A stretch of DNA of 60,000 bases from Hydractinia symbiolongicarpus (GCF_029227915.1 NC_079876.1:13456001-13516000); one strand, 5' to 3'; positions 44,250 to 56,934 are shown, counted from the first letter of the stretch. The notes: generated by a model from the letters alone, not told the origin. Numbers and translations: made by a program.

Positions 44250-45516
44250 TTAAAGGTAGACCATGCCCTTGGCTTGATAATGAAACTAAATCTGTTATAA
44301 ATAATCAGGATCAAGTATTACGCAGAGCCAGACGATCGAAAACCGTAAATTACTGGATCGTATACAATACTTTACGGAATCGTTGTAACACCTTAATGAA
44401 GTATGTGAAGAGCAAATTCAATAGAAATCGAGGATAACAAAATCAATCCAAAAAAGTTCTGGGCGACTATCAAAAGGATTTACCCTACAAAAGTATCACC
44501 TGACTCAACTGCCATCAAACACAATAGCGAATCACACGTTGAATAATTCTCTAATCACTACGCCACTGTCATCAATCATTTAAAACAAAAAGCTATTCAT
44601 TTATGTAACTTCGTCTGGAGATCACCAACAAATATTCTACCTCGTACATTAAAATCATTTAAGTTCTAATCAGTAACCGACGAGTCTATTTTAAGACATC
44701 TTAAAGAATTTAAACACGGTAAATCGCCGGGATTGGATCAAATTCCTCCAAACCTCTTGAAAGATTCTGCGAATGCCATATATCATCCAATCTCATATAT
44801 TATTAATCTCTCTCTTATTCAATCGGAGATTCCATTGGTCTGGAAGAAAGTCAAAGTTACACAAAGTTACACGGTATTTACAACTGCGTTTGGAACTGCG
44901 AAAAGAATTAGCCAAACAAATAAAACCTTTGAGGTTAAGTATCGATCAACGACCATTTTGAATGCCTGTGAGTATAAGTACTTGGGTAATCTTGTGGATT
45001 CAAACCTGGTGTTGAATGATAATTTTGAAAGTAGATATCGAAAAGCATCTAACAGATTGCAACTCCTTAATAAATTACGACAATATGTCACGAAATCTGT
45101 TTCAGTCATGATATATAATGCGATGATTGTGCCAATACTCACTTACTGTGGTACATTTAATTTAAATCTGAATCGTTCCCAAAAATCAAAATTGGAGTCA
45201 ATTGAAAATAGAGCGCGTGATATTACAGAAACCGATAATTTGACACCCATACAAAATCGGATTAAAAAACGAGCAAATATAGTTGTTAGAAAATCGCTTG
45301 ATCAAACATTGTGTAGCAATTTCCACTCGTATTTTGAGATAAATCGTCACGCAAAAGGACCTCGGAATCAGAACTTCCAAATCAAATTACCTAAAGTTAA
45401 ACTAGAGTTTGCGAGAAAATCGTTCTAAAATTATATAACGCCTTACCAATTGTCACTCGCAAGGAAAACTCTATCGTTATCTACAAGAAACTCCTGAATA
45501 ATTTTTATTGTAAATA
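44250..45516 (+). pseudogene. Non-LTR retrotransposon with central RT deletion
   Basis: The linker before RT reads KGRPCPWLDNETK, then ARRSKTVNYWIVYNTLRN. The RT start reads FKHGKSPGLDQIPPNLLK. After IPLVWKKVKVT the frame jumps to KTFEVKYR and YKYLGNLVDSNLVLND, then RYRKASNRLQLLNKLR, and ends KLYNALPIVTRKENSIV with a stop at about 45516. Everything between motif 3 and the segment after the YADD box is missing, so the catalytic centre has been deleted. Two in-frame stops lie upstream (near 44546 and 44668) and a frameshift lies near 45425. The copy is dead. It belongs to a different family from the minus-strand relic at 29-1081. Confidence 0.85.
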
Positions 45517-46445
45517 AAAATAAACTTGTAATTATTTAAATTAATCTGTGACCTTCCTGTTGCATTGATAGTTCAGCCTAATCCATACATAGTCCAGTCT
45601 AATTGTCTTATTGTCCATGCTGCTAGGAGTTCACAGTGTCCATTTTTTTCTACCTCTTTTTTTATTCAGTTCAACTTTTTCTTTTTCCTTTTCTCTTTCT
45701 TTTTTCTTAACGCAGGACACAAATTAATAGCAGTATATACTTAAATACTGAATTGAAAAAAATTCATGAATATGTAATATTCATGAAAGTATATGCAATG
45801 GGTAAAAATTCATAAATAATACTAAATACTTTCTGAGAATATTACTTATTTGTTTTTAATTGGTCCAGATTTAGCATTTTTGTTACAAACGCTTTATCTG
45901 CCTCATTTAAATTTCTTAAATTCTAAAACCCAGAAGGTATAGTAATACAAAATTATTCTTTATGTTAATTTATTTAGGCTATGATCTTAAAATACTTCAT
46001 CACATCATTGAAGTCAGTATAACTCTTTTTTATTCAAGTTAGTGTATTTTTTTTACGAAAAACGCACCAAGAAATGGCCATTTGACTATTTTATCAGCCT
46101 TTCATTTATCTGCTTATTTGAGATTTTAAAATTTATAAGATATTGAATATCTGCACTCAAAATGATAATGTACTGAATATTCACACTCCAACATGATAGT
46201 TAAATGCGAAATGATGAATAAAAGCATTTCTGTGAATTACTTTCGGTCATTTTCCTGGAAAAAGAAATGGCACGACAAGAGCACGGGTCAATTTATCTTT
46301 AATTTCTACATTTGGCATACAACATTGGGTTTTCCAGGTCTAAAACTCACAAAGTATGTAAGTAAATATGATTATAATTTGTGATATGACAAATATGTTG
46401 GATGATGTGCCAAAAAGACGCAATACAATCCGTCTAGAATCCGTC
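45517..46445. other. No gene recognised
   Basis: AT-rich sequence after the retroelement 3' end, with a pyrimidine-rich tract at about 45650-45710. Confidence 0.45.
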
Positions 46446-46488
46446 TTTCCATGTAGAACCACAACAATGTTGTGGTTTTACATGGAAA
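46446..46488. repeat. 43-bp near-perfect palindrome
   Basis: Arms TTTCCATGTAGAACCACAAC and the inverse GTTGTGGTTTTACATGGAAA are symmetric about position 46467 with one mismatch. It may be a tiny foldback element or a cruciform-prone site. Confidence 0.85.
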
Positions 46489-49400
46489 TACAATCCCTCA
46501 GCATGGTTAGTATATCAAATAAGTTCATTATGTTTACATACATATACATGGTTTTTACCCACCGAAATGTGAAAGTTAATTTAATTTGTACCACAAAAGA
46601 GTAATGAATTCAAAAACCTCGATATAATGACTACTAGCTAGTTAGCTATCAGTTTTACAGGGGGTAACAACAAGACCTCAAGTATAGTTTTCAATTTAAC
46701 TATCTACATAGATTTTTTTATGCCATGTAGAACTAAAAATATTCTTTTCTAACAGTTGACTCGAATTAACCTTTCTAATTTGATACAAAACTTTAGCTGT
46801 TTTTTATCCCCTCCCACGGAACAAATCGACCACCATACTTGTTGTATTCTTGTTTACAGCAAAGTCCCGTGTGGGGCAGAACCTTTGAAGTCTAATTAAC
46901 GTTCATAAACTATTTTTTCAGGCATAATTATTGTTAATTATAAGCCTTGCGCCAGGGCCTTTTCTCCGCTATGAAATTAATCAAAAAGGCAAAATAGCCT
47001 GGGAACGAGATTATATACCTTATTTATTTTAAATAGGAATTATAAATTCTTAACAGAAAAAAGATGAGAAAGATAAAATAACAAACATTTTTTCTTAGTT
47101 CTTTTTTGAATAAATATTAATTTTTCTTATATAAAGTTTAAATCAAGATCTCAGAAACAGTTTTAGCTTGATACACGTTTACGCTTTAAAATAAAATAGA
47201 CAAGCATATATGATTTTGGAGAGAAAACTAAATATTATTGTTCTGAGCTCAAAAATCGATGTTTATTTTTTTTCCTAAAATAAATCGAGGAATGATTTTA
47301 TCACAGTGTATATAAATAGTTAATTAGACCTTAAAAAACATAGCAAGAACACCCGTTTTAGTACTCAAGTGCTTAAATGTGAATAGGGTCATTCTTATGG
47401 CAGAAGTTTTGTTGCTCCATTAGTCGACAACTCGAAAAATGTGTTCAATATTTTTTGCGACTTCCCAGTTTATTTTATCACAAAAATAACACTATTTGAT
47501 AGAAATTTTATCTGATTTTCAGAAGATATATTACTTTTCTATACTTTCGCAGTTTCGAGAATATAGACAGTATTGTCAACATAAGTAATAGATTTTTCAT
47601 GTGTCCGTAAGCGAACATAAGTGCTGTTTTACTCAGCAGTATTAATCCTATTTCTTCTTTCCTTTAACAACAAAATCAGACAACGCGGATGAGTTTACTT
47701 GTTAAAATCAGCTAAGCATCTTCCCTCTGCTTTCATAGTAACCTATAAAACAACTCTGTGCTCACTAAATGATTTAAAACAAATTAATTAATTGGCATTT
47801 CGTCCAAGGTTTAATTAAGCAATAGCATGTTTTGTAATTATAAAAACATACTTTTTCAGTTCATCCTGCATGTTTTTTACCTTAAAAAGAGATTTTCCTG
47901 TTCTATACATTTAAAATTGTTTTCAGCAAGAGATCTGCCAATACATCAATATACTTTTCAATTTTCTCAGCTTTATTGTTTTTTGTAAACGTGTCTCGAA
48001 AAAAATTGTAACTTTTTCGTTGGCTGATTCAAGCAACGGGAAAAAGTCGGTTATAAATTGCAGTTATTTATTACGAGGTTATTTATTACGGCTTGTTACG
48101 ATGTACGTTACCGAATAGTTGTAAATGGAAAGGAAGGTAATTACAGGAAATGTATTGAAACGATCAGGATCAAAGCAAAAGGACAAGTACTATTTATAAC
48201 ATTCATAGTATACATATACGTATTAATATATCAAGATCTTAAACTCGTATAAATGAAATAAAATTGTACCCAAGTTATTGGAACAAGACAATTTAGCCAC
48301 ATCTACCAAATTGACACCTTCCATTTCGCTTAAACCTTCCCATGTAAGGAACATATTTCCAAATTCTTTCTTGTACTGATTTAGTCGTGAGAAATTAAGA
48401 ACGGCAAAACCTTCTCATCATTTGTGTTTCTACATCTTTACTGTTATGGTATTACTACTTAGAACGCCATTAAATCTTTTAAAATATAGTGTGCATAAAA
48501 GAATTGTTTTAACTACCTCAAAAAAACATCTACATCTAGCTAACCTTGTTAACCCTATTCAGGTTTGGGAGGGGCAAAAATGGCCTACCCTTCCGTTTTT
48601 TACTTATAAATTTTGTTTGCCTGGCCTATTTTACTTGAATTATTTTCAGCAAAAAAAATTAAAATTGCGCTCTTAACAGTTGGCCGGCTACGCCGATATT
48701 TCTACGGTCCGTTATGCAAAAATTAAACATGAACATTTTTTTTTTAGAATAAAGTGCATATTTTACGATATGTGATCAATATATTAGATTCATATTTTAT
48801 TGTTGTGTGTTTACATTAGAAACGAAAATTTTCGTACGGAAAAACTTTCGGATTTTGTTTTGTTTGAAAATTTTGATTTTTCTAATTTTTTTAAAAAAGG
48901 AACAGTGCATAGAAATTATATATAGGGTAATTAGAAATTCAATAAAAACTGCAGTTCGTTATTTTCACATTTGGCTGAGGCTCTATTTTATAAATTTGGA
49001 TCCTGAAGACCCTTTTTTAGATCTTGATTGAATATATGTACGCTTCTAGTCTTCCTTTTGTGTCATTTCCCGTAATTATTACTTTTGAAATTTGGGTAAA
49101 ATTCGTTCAAAAGACTTACCCATACATTTTTGACTTTATAAATCTTGTCCGGAAATTTTTCCGCTATTATAAAAAAATTGTGTCTACACATTTTCCGCCA
49201 AAAATGTTAGTTCTTAATAAACGCCCTTATTACGCCCTCAGATTGCGCCATGCGGGCGTAATTTACGTGCGTATTTTGCGGTAAATTACTTTTTCAATCT
49301 TCTCCAACTTTTTCTTACTCCATAATTTGTATTGTTTCTTAGCATTCATTCAAGTTGTAATTTCTCTAAATGTGGGCGTTTTTGGGGCGTATCTCTAACC

Positions 49401-49700
49401 ATACCTTTTTTCTTAAGTTTTACATATGTTATTGTCATCAACCTTTTATTCAATTCCATTAGTTTTTACTTCTTGCTCTGGAATGCAAATCATGCAAGAG
49501 AAAAGCTTGTAAAGAACCTCATCTTACATTTGTAACAAGTATGCTTGATCTAACATTATTTTTATATAAGTTCTTTTAAGGTTTTTCACTATAATTTGTA
49601 GTTTTTATCTTCCATTTTTTGCTCAATTAATAGTTTTAGCACAATATTACATAAGTGTTGGTCTAAATAACCCTGTAACACAAACGATGGTTTTGTAAGA
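46489..49700. other. No gene recognised; single piggyBac-MITE-like end at 48549
   Basis: The stretch is AT-rich. TTAACCCTATTC at 48549-48560, followed by a G-rich patch, matches one end of the piggyBac-like MITE at 3850, but no inverse partner is seen. Plus-strand frames at 48422-49535 succeed one another in different frames and show no domain. Confidence 0.45.
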
Positions 49701-51172
49701 ATAATGTTTTTAGTTTCAGCCTCGACGTTCTTAGCTTTTTGGCAAATGCTATCCTCATTATTCTCAATATGTTCTTAACATGACTATGGTCTGAAAATAT
49801 ATAATGCCTTAATAAAATAAAGCATGCTATAAGTTACTATAGTTAATGGCAAATTCTGCTACAAGTAACGGACCATTGCTTTGGACAGAAAAAAGTTCAC
49901 TTTGCTAAGCAATAAAAAACTAAACTACTAATCAGTTTTGTGCGTCATACAATTTTTTTTTTTTAGAACAAACAATCTAGCTTACACATATTCTTAAAAT
50001 ATTCTTAACTTCTGACCTATTGTTCAGAGTATTTTCTGACGAAAAAAGTCCTTCTTAAAGAAATTATTTTTCTGTTCAAGACACAACAACAAACTCAACA
50101 TTTAAGGAAAATTTAGCATTGAAAGAAACGGTCAAATAAAAACATAGAATACAGTAATTTGAATTTTTAAAAGTCACAATTTGAATTATTCTATATCTAT
50201 AACCGGTGAAACAAAACGTCCAAAAAAATAATTTGCAGCAATAAAAAAATAATAATAAAAGAGAAAAAAAGCCCTGGGATTGAGGTTGCTCACAATCTGC
50301 ATTGTATAAAACAAAACGAATTTAAAAATCTAATAATGTTTCAAACGATCATAACGTAACATTTGTAAACATTGATTTAACTTTGTATACATTAAGGTTT
50401 ATTATAACGACATCGCCCACTTCGTTGCGTTAAAAACAGTAACAACGGAAAATTACGTTATACATATATAAATTCTTCTCTATACACGCTGTATTGTATA
50501 AGAATAGTGCTTTTTTCGTTTCAGCCTTCATGTTCTTAACTTTCTTGACAACTACTATTCTTATTGTTCCTAATATATTTTTAGCAGCGCTATATTAATA
50601 AAATAAAGCTTGCTATAAGTTGTTATGTCTAATGGCAAATTCTGCTACATGTAACGGCCCATTGCTTTGGAGAGAAAAAGGTTCAGTTTGTGAGGTTTAT
50701 ACGCATTAATAAAATTAAACTTCTAATTAAATTTTTGCATCATACAAATTTTTATATTAAAACTAACAATCAAGCTTAGACATATTCTTACGATATTCTG
50801 ACCTATTGTTTAGATTATATTCTTACAAACAAAAGTTCTTAACCTTCTTGACAAATACTATCCTCGTGGCATTAAAAAATTTAATGCCTTAATAAAATAA
50901 AGCTTGCTATAAGTTGCTATAGCTATTGACAATTTTTTTATATTTAGAACAAACAATCAAGGTTAGAAATATTCTGAACTTCTGACCCATTGTTTGAAGA
51001 ATATATATACCGTATTTCCTCCAATAAGCGCCGCCCTCTATTAAGCGCCGCCCTCTAATAAGCGCCGCACCTAAAATTCGAATTTCGAAATAAGCGCCGC
51101 CCTCTAATAAGCGCCGCACCCTCAAATGCGGCGCTTATTAGAAAATCAAGAGAAAATGAGATTTCCATGCTT

Positions 51173-51871
51173 TTATTCGAACTCTATAGTCTTCTTATTG
51201 CAATATTCATTTACATTAAGTTCTAAATAGCTAAATTTACATTTCTTCTTATTAAGTTCCTCATAAAGAATGTTTGCAATTTTACTGTTGGTTGAACAGC
51301 AAAGAAACTTGGCAGGGACGACCAAGCCAAGCTCTCGTTTCCTTTTTCCCGTTACTTTTGCGATCATCGTGTTGTTTTTATCAGATTTCAAAAATTGTTT
51401 CGTTAGTTTGGATAGTTCAATGGGTAAATGTCCGACTAAAAACTCATCATCCTTTTCTCCCAGATCGTCTGAATCTATTTCGACAACTTCTTTATTGACC
51501 TCTTTAGATACTGGTTCGATCGCGACCTCAGTTTCTTTGACTGCTTCAGTTTCCTTTGCTGCTTTACTTCCTTTGGTTGATTTTCTTCCTTTGGCTTTGG
51601 TTACTTTGTTCGTTTTGTTTGTTTCGCTTGGTTCACTTTTCTCGTTTTCAACCGCTGGTGTAGTACTTGATTCTGATTCTGTCTTTTTATTTTCTTCTGT
51701 AGGTTTTTTGTCGGATTCATCTTCACCTTTTACTGTAACCTGTGGCTTTAGTTTGTATACACCTATGGCGTTTTGATCATATTCTTTGGCCTCTTCTCTT
51801 TCGTCTGGTTTGCAGTTAAGTTTCTCTCTTGGGATTCCTTTGAATGCCACATGATGCAAACAATCAAGCAA
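51173..51871 (-). pseudogene. HIRAN-domain protein encoded in the pogo-like element, 5'-truncated
   Basis: The minus-strand frame runs about 230 residues with no ATG near its start. HHVAFKGIPRE and EYDQNAIGVYKL at the N-terminus and FLVGHLPIELSKLTKQFL later match the two halves of a HIRAN domain, a DNA-end-binding fold also found beside SNF2 helicases and in transposon-linked proteins. About 90 residues rich in Lys, Glu, Ser and Thr (PTEENKKTESESSTT, KAKGRKSTKGSKAAKE) interrupt the domain. The C-terminal part reads KVTGKRKRELGLVVPAKF. It may help bind transposon ends or DNA damage in the autonomous element (inference). Its 5' end overlaps the transposase frame by about 40 bp at a presumed deletion junction. 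Confidence 0.65.
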
Positions 51872-52366
51872 CGTTTGAAAAGTTTCAATGTTGATTCAGT
51901 TATCGTCCCCGGTGGTTGTACTCCGTATATTCAAGCCCCCGATGTTTCATGGAATAAGCCATTCAAAGCTCATGTTACCGAAGCTTACGATACATGGCTT
52001 AGTGAAGGGATCCACGAATATACAAAAGCAGGTAATATGAAGCCACCTCCGCGAAGGAAAGTAATCGAGTGGATCTTAGAAGGTTGGAAAAAGCTGTCAA
52101 GTGAGCTCATCGTGAAATCTTTTAAAACATGCGGTTTAAGCCTTCCAGTCGATGGTAGTGAAGATGACAAGATCCACTGTTTTAAAAAGGAGGGAGCTTG
52201 TCCTGATGGGGCATCACGGCTAAGAGAATCCCTGAATATCTTGCAAGAGGAAGAGAGTCAAATAAATCCTTTTGAGAACATAACAGATTCGGATGTTGAG
52301 GATGCATGCGGGCCGTTTCATTTGATTGACTCTGATCAAGAAAGCGACGAAGAAATTGATGTTTGA
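51829..52366 (+). pseudogene. C-terminal half of a pogo/Tigger DDE transposase
   Basis: The frame begins WDSFECHMMQTIKQRL, which contains the second catalytic Asp (DSFxxH box). It continues VDSVIVPGGCTPYIQAPD followed by VSWNKPFK, which contains the third. After it come EWILEGWKKLSSELIVKSFK and TCGLSLPVDGSEDD, usual for the CENP-B/Tigger DDE_1 C-terminus, then an acidic tail to the stop at 52366. The helix-turn-helix DNA-binding region and the first catalytic Asp are missing. Upstream codons are the antisense of the HIRAN frame, so no start codon precedes WDSF. The protein cannot transpose by itself. Confidence 0.85.
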
Positions 52367-52960
52367 AATTATCTTTGTTATATTTGATAGAAAGAGAACA
52401 GGAAAAGACACGATAATTCACCCGTTATTTCTTTCTCGTGCGTTACTTACCCCTCTATAGAACCCCAAATCTATCAAAAAAACTTTTACTAAGGATAGCA
52501 TTCAACCAACGGATTGAATTTGAAGAATAGGCAAAAACTTCAGAAACTTGAAATCTGAAATTTCGAAATAAGCGCCGCCCTCTATTAAGCGCCGCCCTCT
52601 AATAAGCGCCGCACCTAAAATCACAAAAATTAAATAAGCGCCGCGGCGCTTATTAGAGGAAATACGGTATTCGTACAAAAAAGTTCTTAACTTTTTTGAC
52701 AAATGCTATCCTCATTATTCTCAATATGTTCTTAGCATGACTATCGCCTGAAAATATATAATGCTTTAATAAAGTTGCTATAAGTTGCTATAGCTATTGG
52801 CAAATTCTTTTTATATTTATTTAGAACAAACAATCGAGGTTGGACATATTCTTAAGATTTCTTTAACTGACCCTGAGTATATTCTTACAAAAAAATATGT
52901 TCAGGATCAAGACAAAACATATTTAACTTCATATTTAAGGCAAAGTTTAGCTCTGATTGT

Positions 52961-55900
52961 GTAAACCGCTTAAAAATCGTTCTTCACCTAAATTCATTTC
53001 TCTAGCTAAACAGATAATCTAAACAACACACCTGCTTCTCTTTTGCTTTCTCAGTAGGTCGCTTGCTAGCGTTCTCTGTATAAAAGTCCAATCAATATTT
53101 TACTTCGATTACTAAACTTCGCTTCATCCCAAAGAAAACAAATTGAAAATGTATAGCTAGCTACAATTGTCTGATACATTTCCAATCAGATCTCTTTTTG
53201 ACGTTATATCATCGTACGTTTTTCTTCTTTATAACAAATATTTCTGACAACAACATAAACTTTTTATACTCGCTCGACAACAACAGTCGCTCTACAACAA
53301 CAGTTTTGTTCTTTACGCTTTAGATTCGAATTATCATTCAAATTCGATATTTTTTTAAAAAAAAAGCAACCTCGGTCCCAGAACACAAATGATGCGTAAA
53401 CATTGTTTGAAATAACCTTTTTCAGGATAACTTTGAAAAAGACACAACCTTCTTCGCTTCGGTTTTTCTTTTTTCAGTTGATAAACTTTGTTTCCGTGAG
53501 ATACGGTGCGCACATGGTAAACCCGGTGTAAAATTAAATTATTCTATCTATAACCAACAACGGGGCTTTTAAAACTAAAAAACATATAAAAACATTTAGG
53601 AATAAAATAAAAATTAATTTTTATAAAATGAAAAAAAGAGTTTGATTTAAATGTTTAAAATTAGTAACCTAACCCCTGATTTGCGTTTTTCTTAACTTGG
53701 TAAAATTTAGCGTAAACGCCACGTCGTAAGAAAGTGACCCGTACTTTCCGTGTCGTGGACTCACATGGTTACTCACACAAGCGTATTATTCTTGTTTTGT
53801 GGAAAGATGGAACGATTCGAGTTGATTAGAGTTATAGCATAGTTACGTAGAAGATATAATACACATATTAGTTATTATAAACAACTTCATTTTGTCATTT
53901 TAATCTCAGCTCCTACGGCAACATTTTAATATAATGCTGAAAGTTGCTAAGATGTGAGGTTGATTTTCTTAATCATCTGAAAACGAGTCTCGCTTATAAA
54001 ATTTGAGCTGACTATAAATCGACTCTTTTTTCGGGATTTCATCAAATGATACAGAATTTTATTTAATACCTCTACTGTAGGTTACCATATGAAGAGGTCA
54101 TCTAAGAAGAGAAAAGGGGAAAGATTTATAAGTTTATGATGGAAGGAAGTCACACTTTCTGTTACTTTATAAGATTATCTATTTGTTGATGTCTGTTTTA
54201 AAGTTCACCTAATTACCTAAAGCGCTGGAACTTTTGTTGTAATTAGGAATTAGTATGGGAGAAGGAATTCAAATTTTTATGCATGTAAGGATTTTTTTTC
54301 ATTAGCGTATCGAAAAACAAATCAATCGTTCCTATTAATTAATTTTTTCCACTAAACGCCAGTTTTCTCGTAAATCAAATATTTTGGAGAAGAAAGGGAA
54401 GCATTCATAATTTATCACGTTTTGAGGTAGGGTACTGATTTGAAAAGGATAAAAAATATTAGCGAGTCAGGGATTAGCTCTAATTTTGTGTTTTTTTTAA
54501 CTTCGTAGAATGTTCAAAAAAAAATAAACTTTATCCAGAGGAGTAGTCGGTGTTTTTTTTAGAATGTACCAAAATGTAAATTTAGAAATCTAAAAAATCA
54601 CATTTTTTAACATAGGTCTTTCATTTTTTGGAATTTTCTGACAAAACTTTTTAAAAAGACGTATTTTTATACCAAAATTATTCTGATAAAGCTTTCGGAG
54701 TAATCTAGAATAAAATATTCCAGAAAATGCTTTTTTTATGCTTTTCATTATATTTTCCATTTTAGACGATTTTATCATTGAAATCCTTTCAAAACCTATT
54801 GTTGATACTCTGAATTTTCGAAATTGGACTTCAGGAGTAAAAAAGGATGAAAAATTCCATCGTAATAAGCCTTCAAAAACAAGTTTTAATATTTAGGTAA
54901 GAAGCTATTAAACGATGATAGAATAACTATACAAGGATAGTTTTGAAGAATAATGTATAATTAACTTTTACTTAAAAGTCGAAAAATTGAAAAAACCTTT
55001 CTGTCACTTACTGTATTCAAGCAGGCTTTTTGGGTGCTCCATATGGAGACGAAGGCGCATTGCCAGAAAACTGCGCCAGAATTTTTGTTAGAATCTTAGA
55101 GGAAAATTTAATAAAAAAATTTATATTTCTTATCATTAAGCTAAAGCGGTGAAACATAAACTTTGGAATAAAAAAATCTACCAAAGTACTTAATAAAAAA
55201 ATAAAAAGCCTCGGTTGTGACTGTTGATAAACTTTCTTTTTCCGATTTGTTTATAACAATTTGGTAATTGACAGTCACCATAACAACAGATTCATGAAAA
55301 AAGATTTTTGGGTATCCTGGAGCCAACTAAGAATACTATCAATTTATAAACCTATAGCAGTATGCTTAAGAGGGTAATACAAAAAATTGGAAGGATGGTT
55401 GGGAGGGGGAGGCTTAAAAAAAAAGATTAAAGTAAATATTTATGGAAATATTTTCCATCTAAATTATGTTCCCATCTTTCAACTGGATTTTATTATCTGC
55501 CTTACTTTTTATTGGTTAGCTTGCATCCTCTGATATATTAACAGGAAAGAAATTTTGATTCTACGTAACAGAACATTAACACCTTTTCAGAATACAAGAG
55601 GCTGCATGAGATCAATGATAAGACATAGTTAATTATACAGTGCCAGACAATAGCATTCCTTACGCCAATGTATTTAAACGATAAGATGTTGACAGTGAGT
55701 GTCAAAGTTTAATAGACATTAGCTGTCAGCATGTTTAATAAAAAAATAGACACTGAGTAACATCTAGGTTACCTACCCTGTGAAACATAAAAAAATCTCA
55801 CATGACTCAGCTATCCTGCTGTTTCATAAGAACAATACGGTTTCAATAATAAAAAAAACCTGTCGGTTTTAACACACAATCCAATCCTAATAAATCAATT

Positions 55901-56750
55901 AGAACATGGTTAAAATCTGCCTATGCAAGAAAGTGGGATGGCTTAAACACTCACAACTGCCAGAAGGCTATTCTGACCTTCTGTCAGTTAAAACAAGAAG
56001 GTTTTCAACTATCTACGCTTTTGTGGAAATGTTCTATTATAAGAAGTAGCAGCAGTACTTGCATATAGAGGGTGATGTCGAAATAAAAAAACACTGTATA
56101 TAAAGAACTATAAAAAAATATCAGTAATATTTTCTATTTCTTTTCATTTATTAACTTGTTTTCAAAAACCATGAATAACAAAAGAATACACAAGTAAATA
56201 TATATATATAAGTATATATATAATAAAAACAAAGATACAAACTTGCTATGCGAAAAATTGATTCCTGTAAAACCCAATAGACAAGTCCTGTTTGTACCAT
56301 CAGCACATTATAGTACTGCAATTTTAAGTAAGAAATTTGTAAATGAGAAAAAATATCACTTATGAAAGACAAGCAATTTATAAAAAGTAGCAGCTTCGAT
56401 GTGATTCTCACAAATCTTCACAAACATATCGGAATAGAAGTAACATCAGGAAAAAAGTACAGGTACTTTGAACTTCAATCCTCAAAAATTGTGTTATTTA
56501 ATACAACAATAAACGTTAACACCGAGAAAATGGAGCTGACAGCTATTCTCATAAATCTATATAACAATATTATGTAAATAATTAATATATACATAAAATA
56601 TAATAGGCAACCTCATTGTTTTTCTTTCTTATATTTATTGCATAAAAAATATATGTCCTCTACCATCATTTTATTACTCCAGCGATGATCTGATGACTCA
56701 TCTCGTCACATAACTTCATGGTTTTTAACTAGGGTGCTGATAAGCTCCAA
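52961..56750. other. No gene recognised
   Basis: Long AT-rich stretch. Short frames on both strands have no domain. ACAACAACAG words occur at 53270-53300 and TATATA runs at about 56195-56225. Confidence 0.45.
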
Positions 56751-56751
56751 G

Positions 56752-56874
56752 CGCCCGCATTTTCTCAAACACGCCCGGAGCATTCCCGATATGCAACAAC
56801 TTGTAACATAAACGCCCGCACTTTCTCGAAAACGCCCGGAGCATTCCCTAAATGCAACAACTTGTAACATAAAC
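56752..56874. repeat. 61-bp tandem duplication
   Basis: Units at 56752 and 56813 start CGCCCGCA and share CGCCCGGAGCATTCCC and ATGCAACAACTTGTAACATA. Confidence 0.9.
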
Positions 56875-56934
56875 ATGGCGGACGACAGTTGAAAGCATGC
56901 GCTTGAAGGGAAAGGAGTTAATAAAGTTTATGTA

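Larger units (their letters stand above)
51010..52667. mobile_element. pogo/Tigger-like DNA transposon, internally deleted
   Basis: The element is bounded by TA at 51008-51009 and 52668-52669, the target duplication of the Tc1/mariner/pogo group. The terminal inverted repeat is CCGTATTTCCTC, then YAATAAGCGCCGC. Just inside, AAGCGCCGCCCTCT units are repeated at both ends in the same orientation rather than inverted. The 1658-bp body holds a partial transposase (plus) and a HIRAN-domain frame (minus), pointing away from each other. It is probably mobilised only by a complete relative. Confidence 0.9.
49800..52960. repeat. Four diverged copies of a local repeat
   Basis: Copies near 49803, 50598, 50885 and 52760 share TTAATAAAATAAAGC and GCTATAAGTTGCTATAG, then GGCAAATTCTGCTAC or a TTTAGAACAAACAATC tail. 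They also share ATATTCTTA-type endings. The pogo-like transposon lies between copies 3 and 4. It may be a degraded satellite or segmental repeat. No coding content belongs to it. Confidence 0.75.

Noticed and set aside
51270-51776. 168-residue plus-strand frame rich in Ser, Leu and Phe
   Set aside because: It is the antisense shadow of the low-complexity part of the HIRAN frame.
52502-52702. Minus-strand frame with RRGAYLIF/GRRLIEGGAY words
   Set aside because: It translates the GCGCCGC repeats of the pogo-like element end. The matching frame at 50907-51125 has the same cause.
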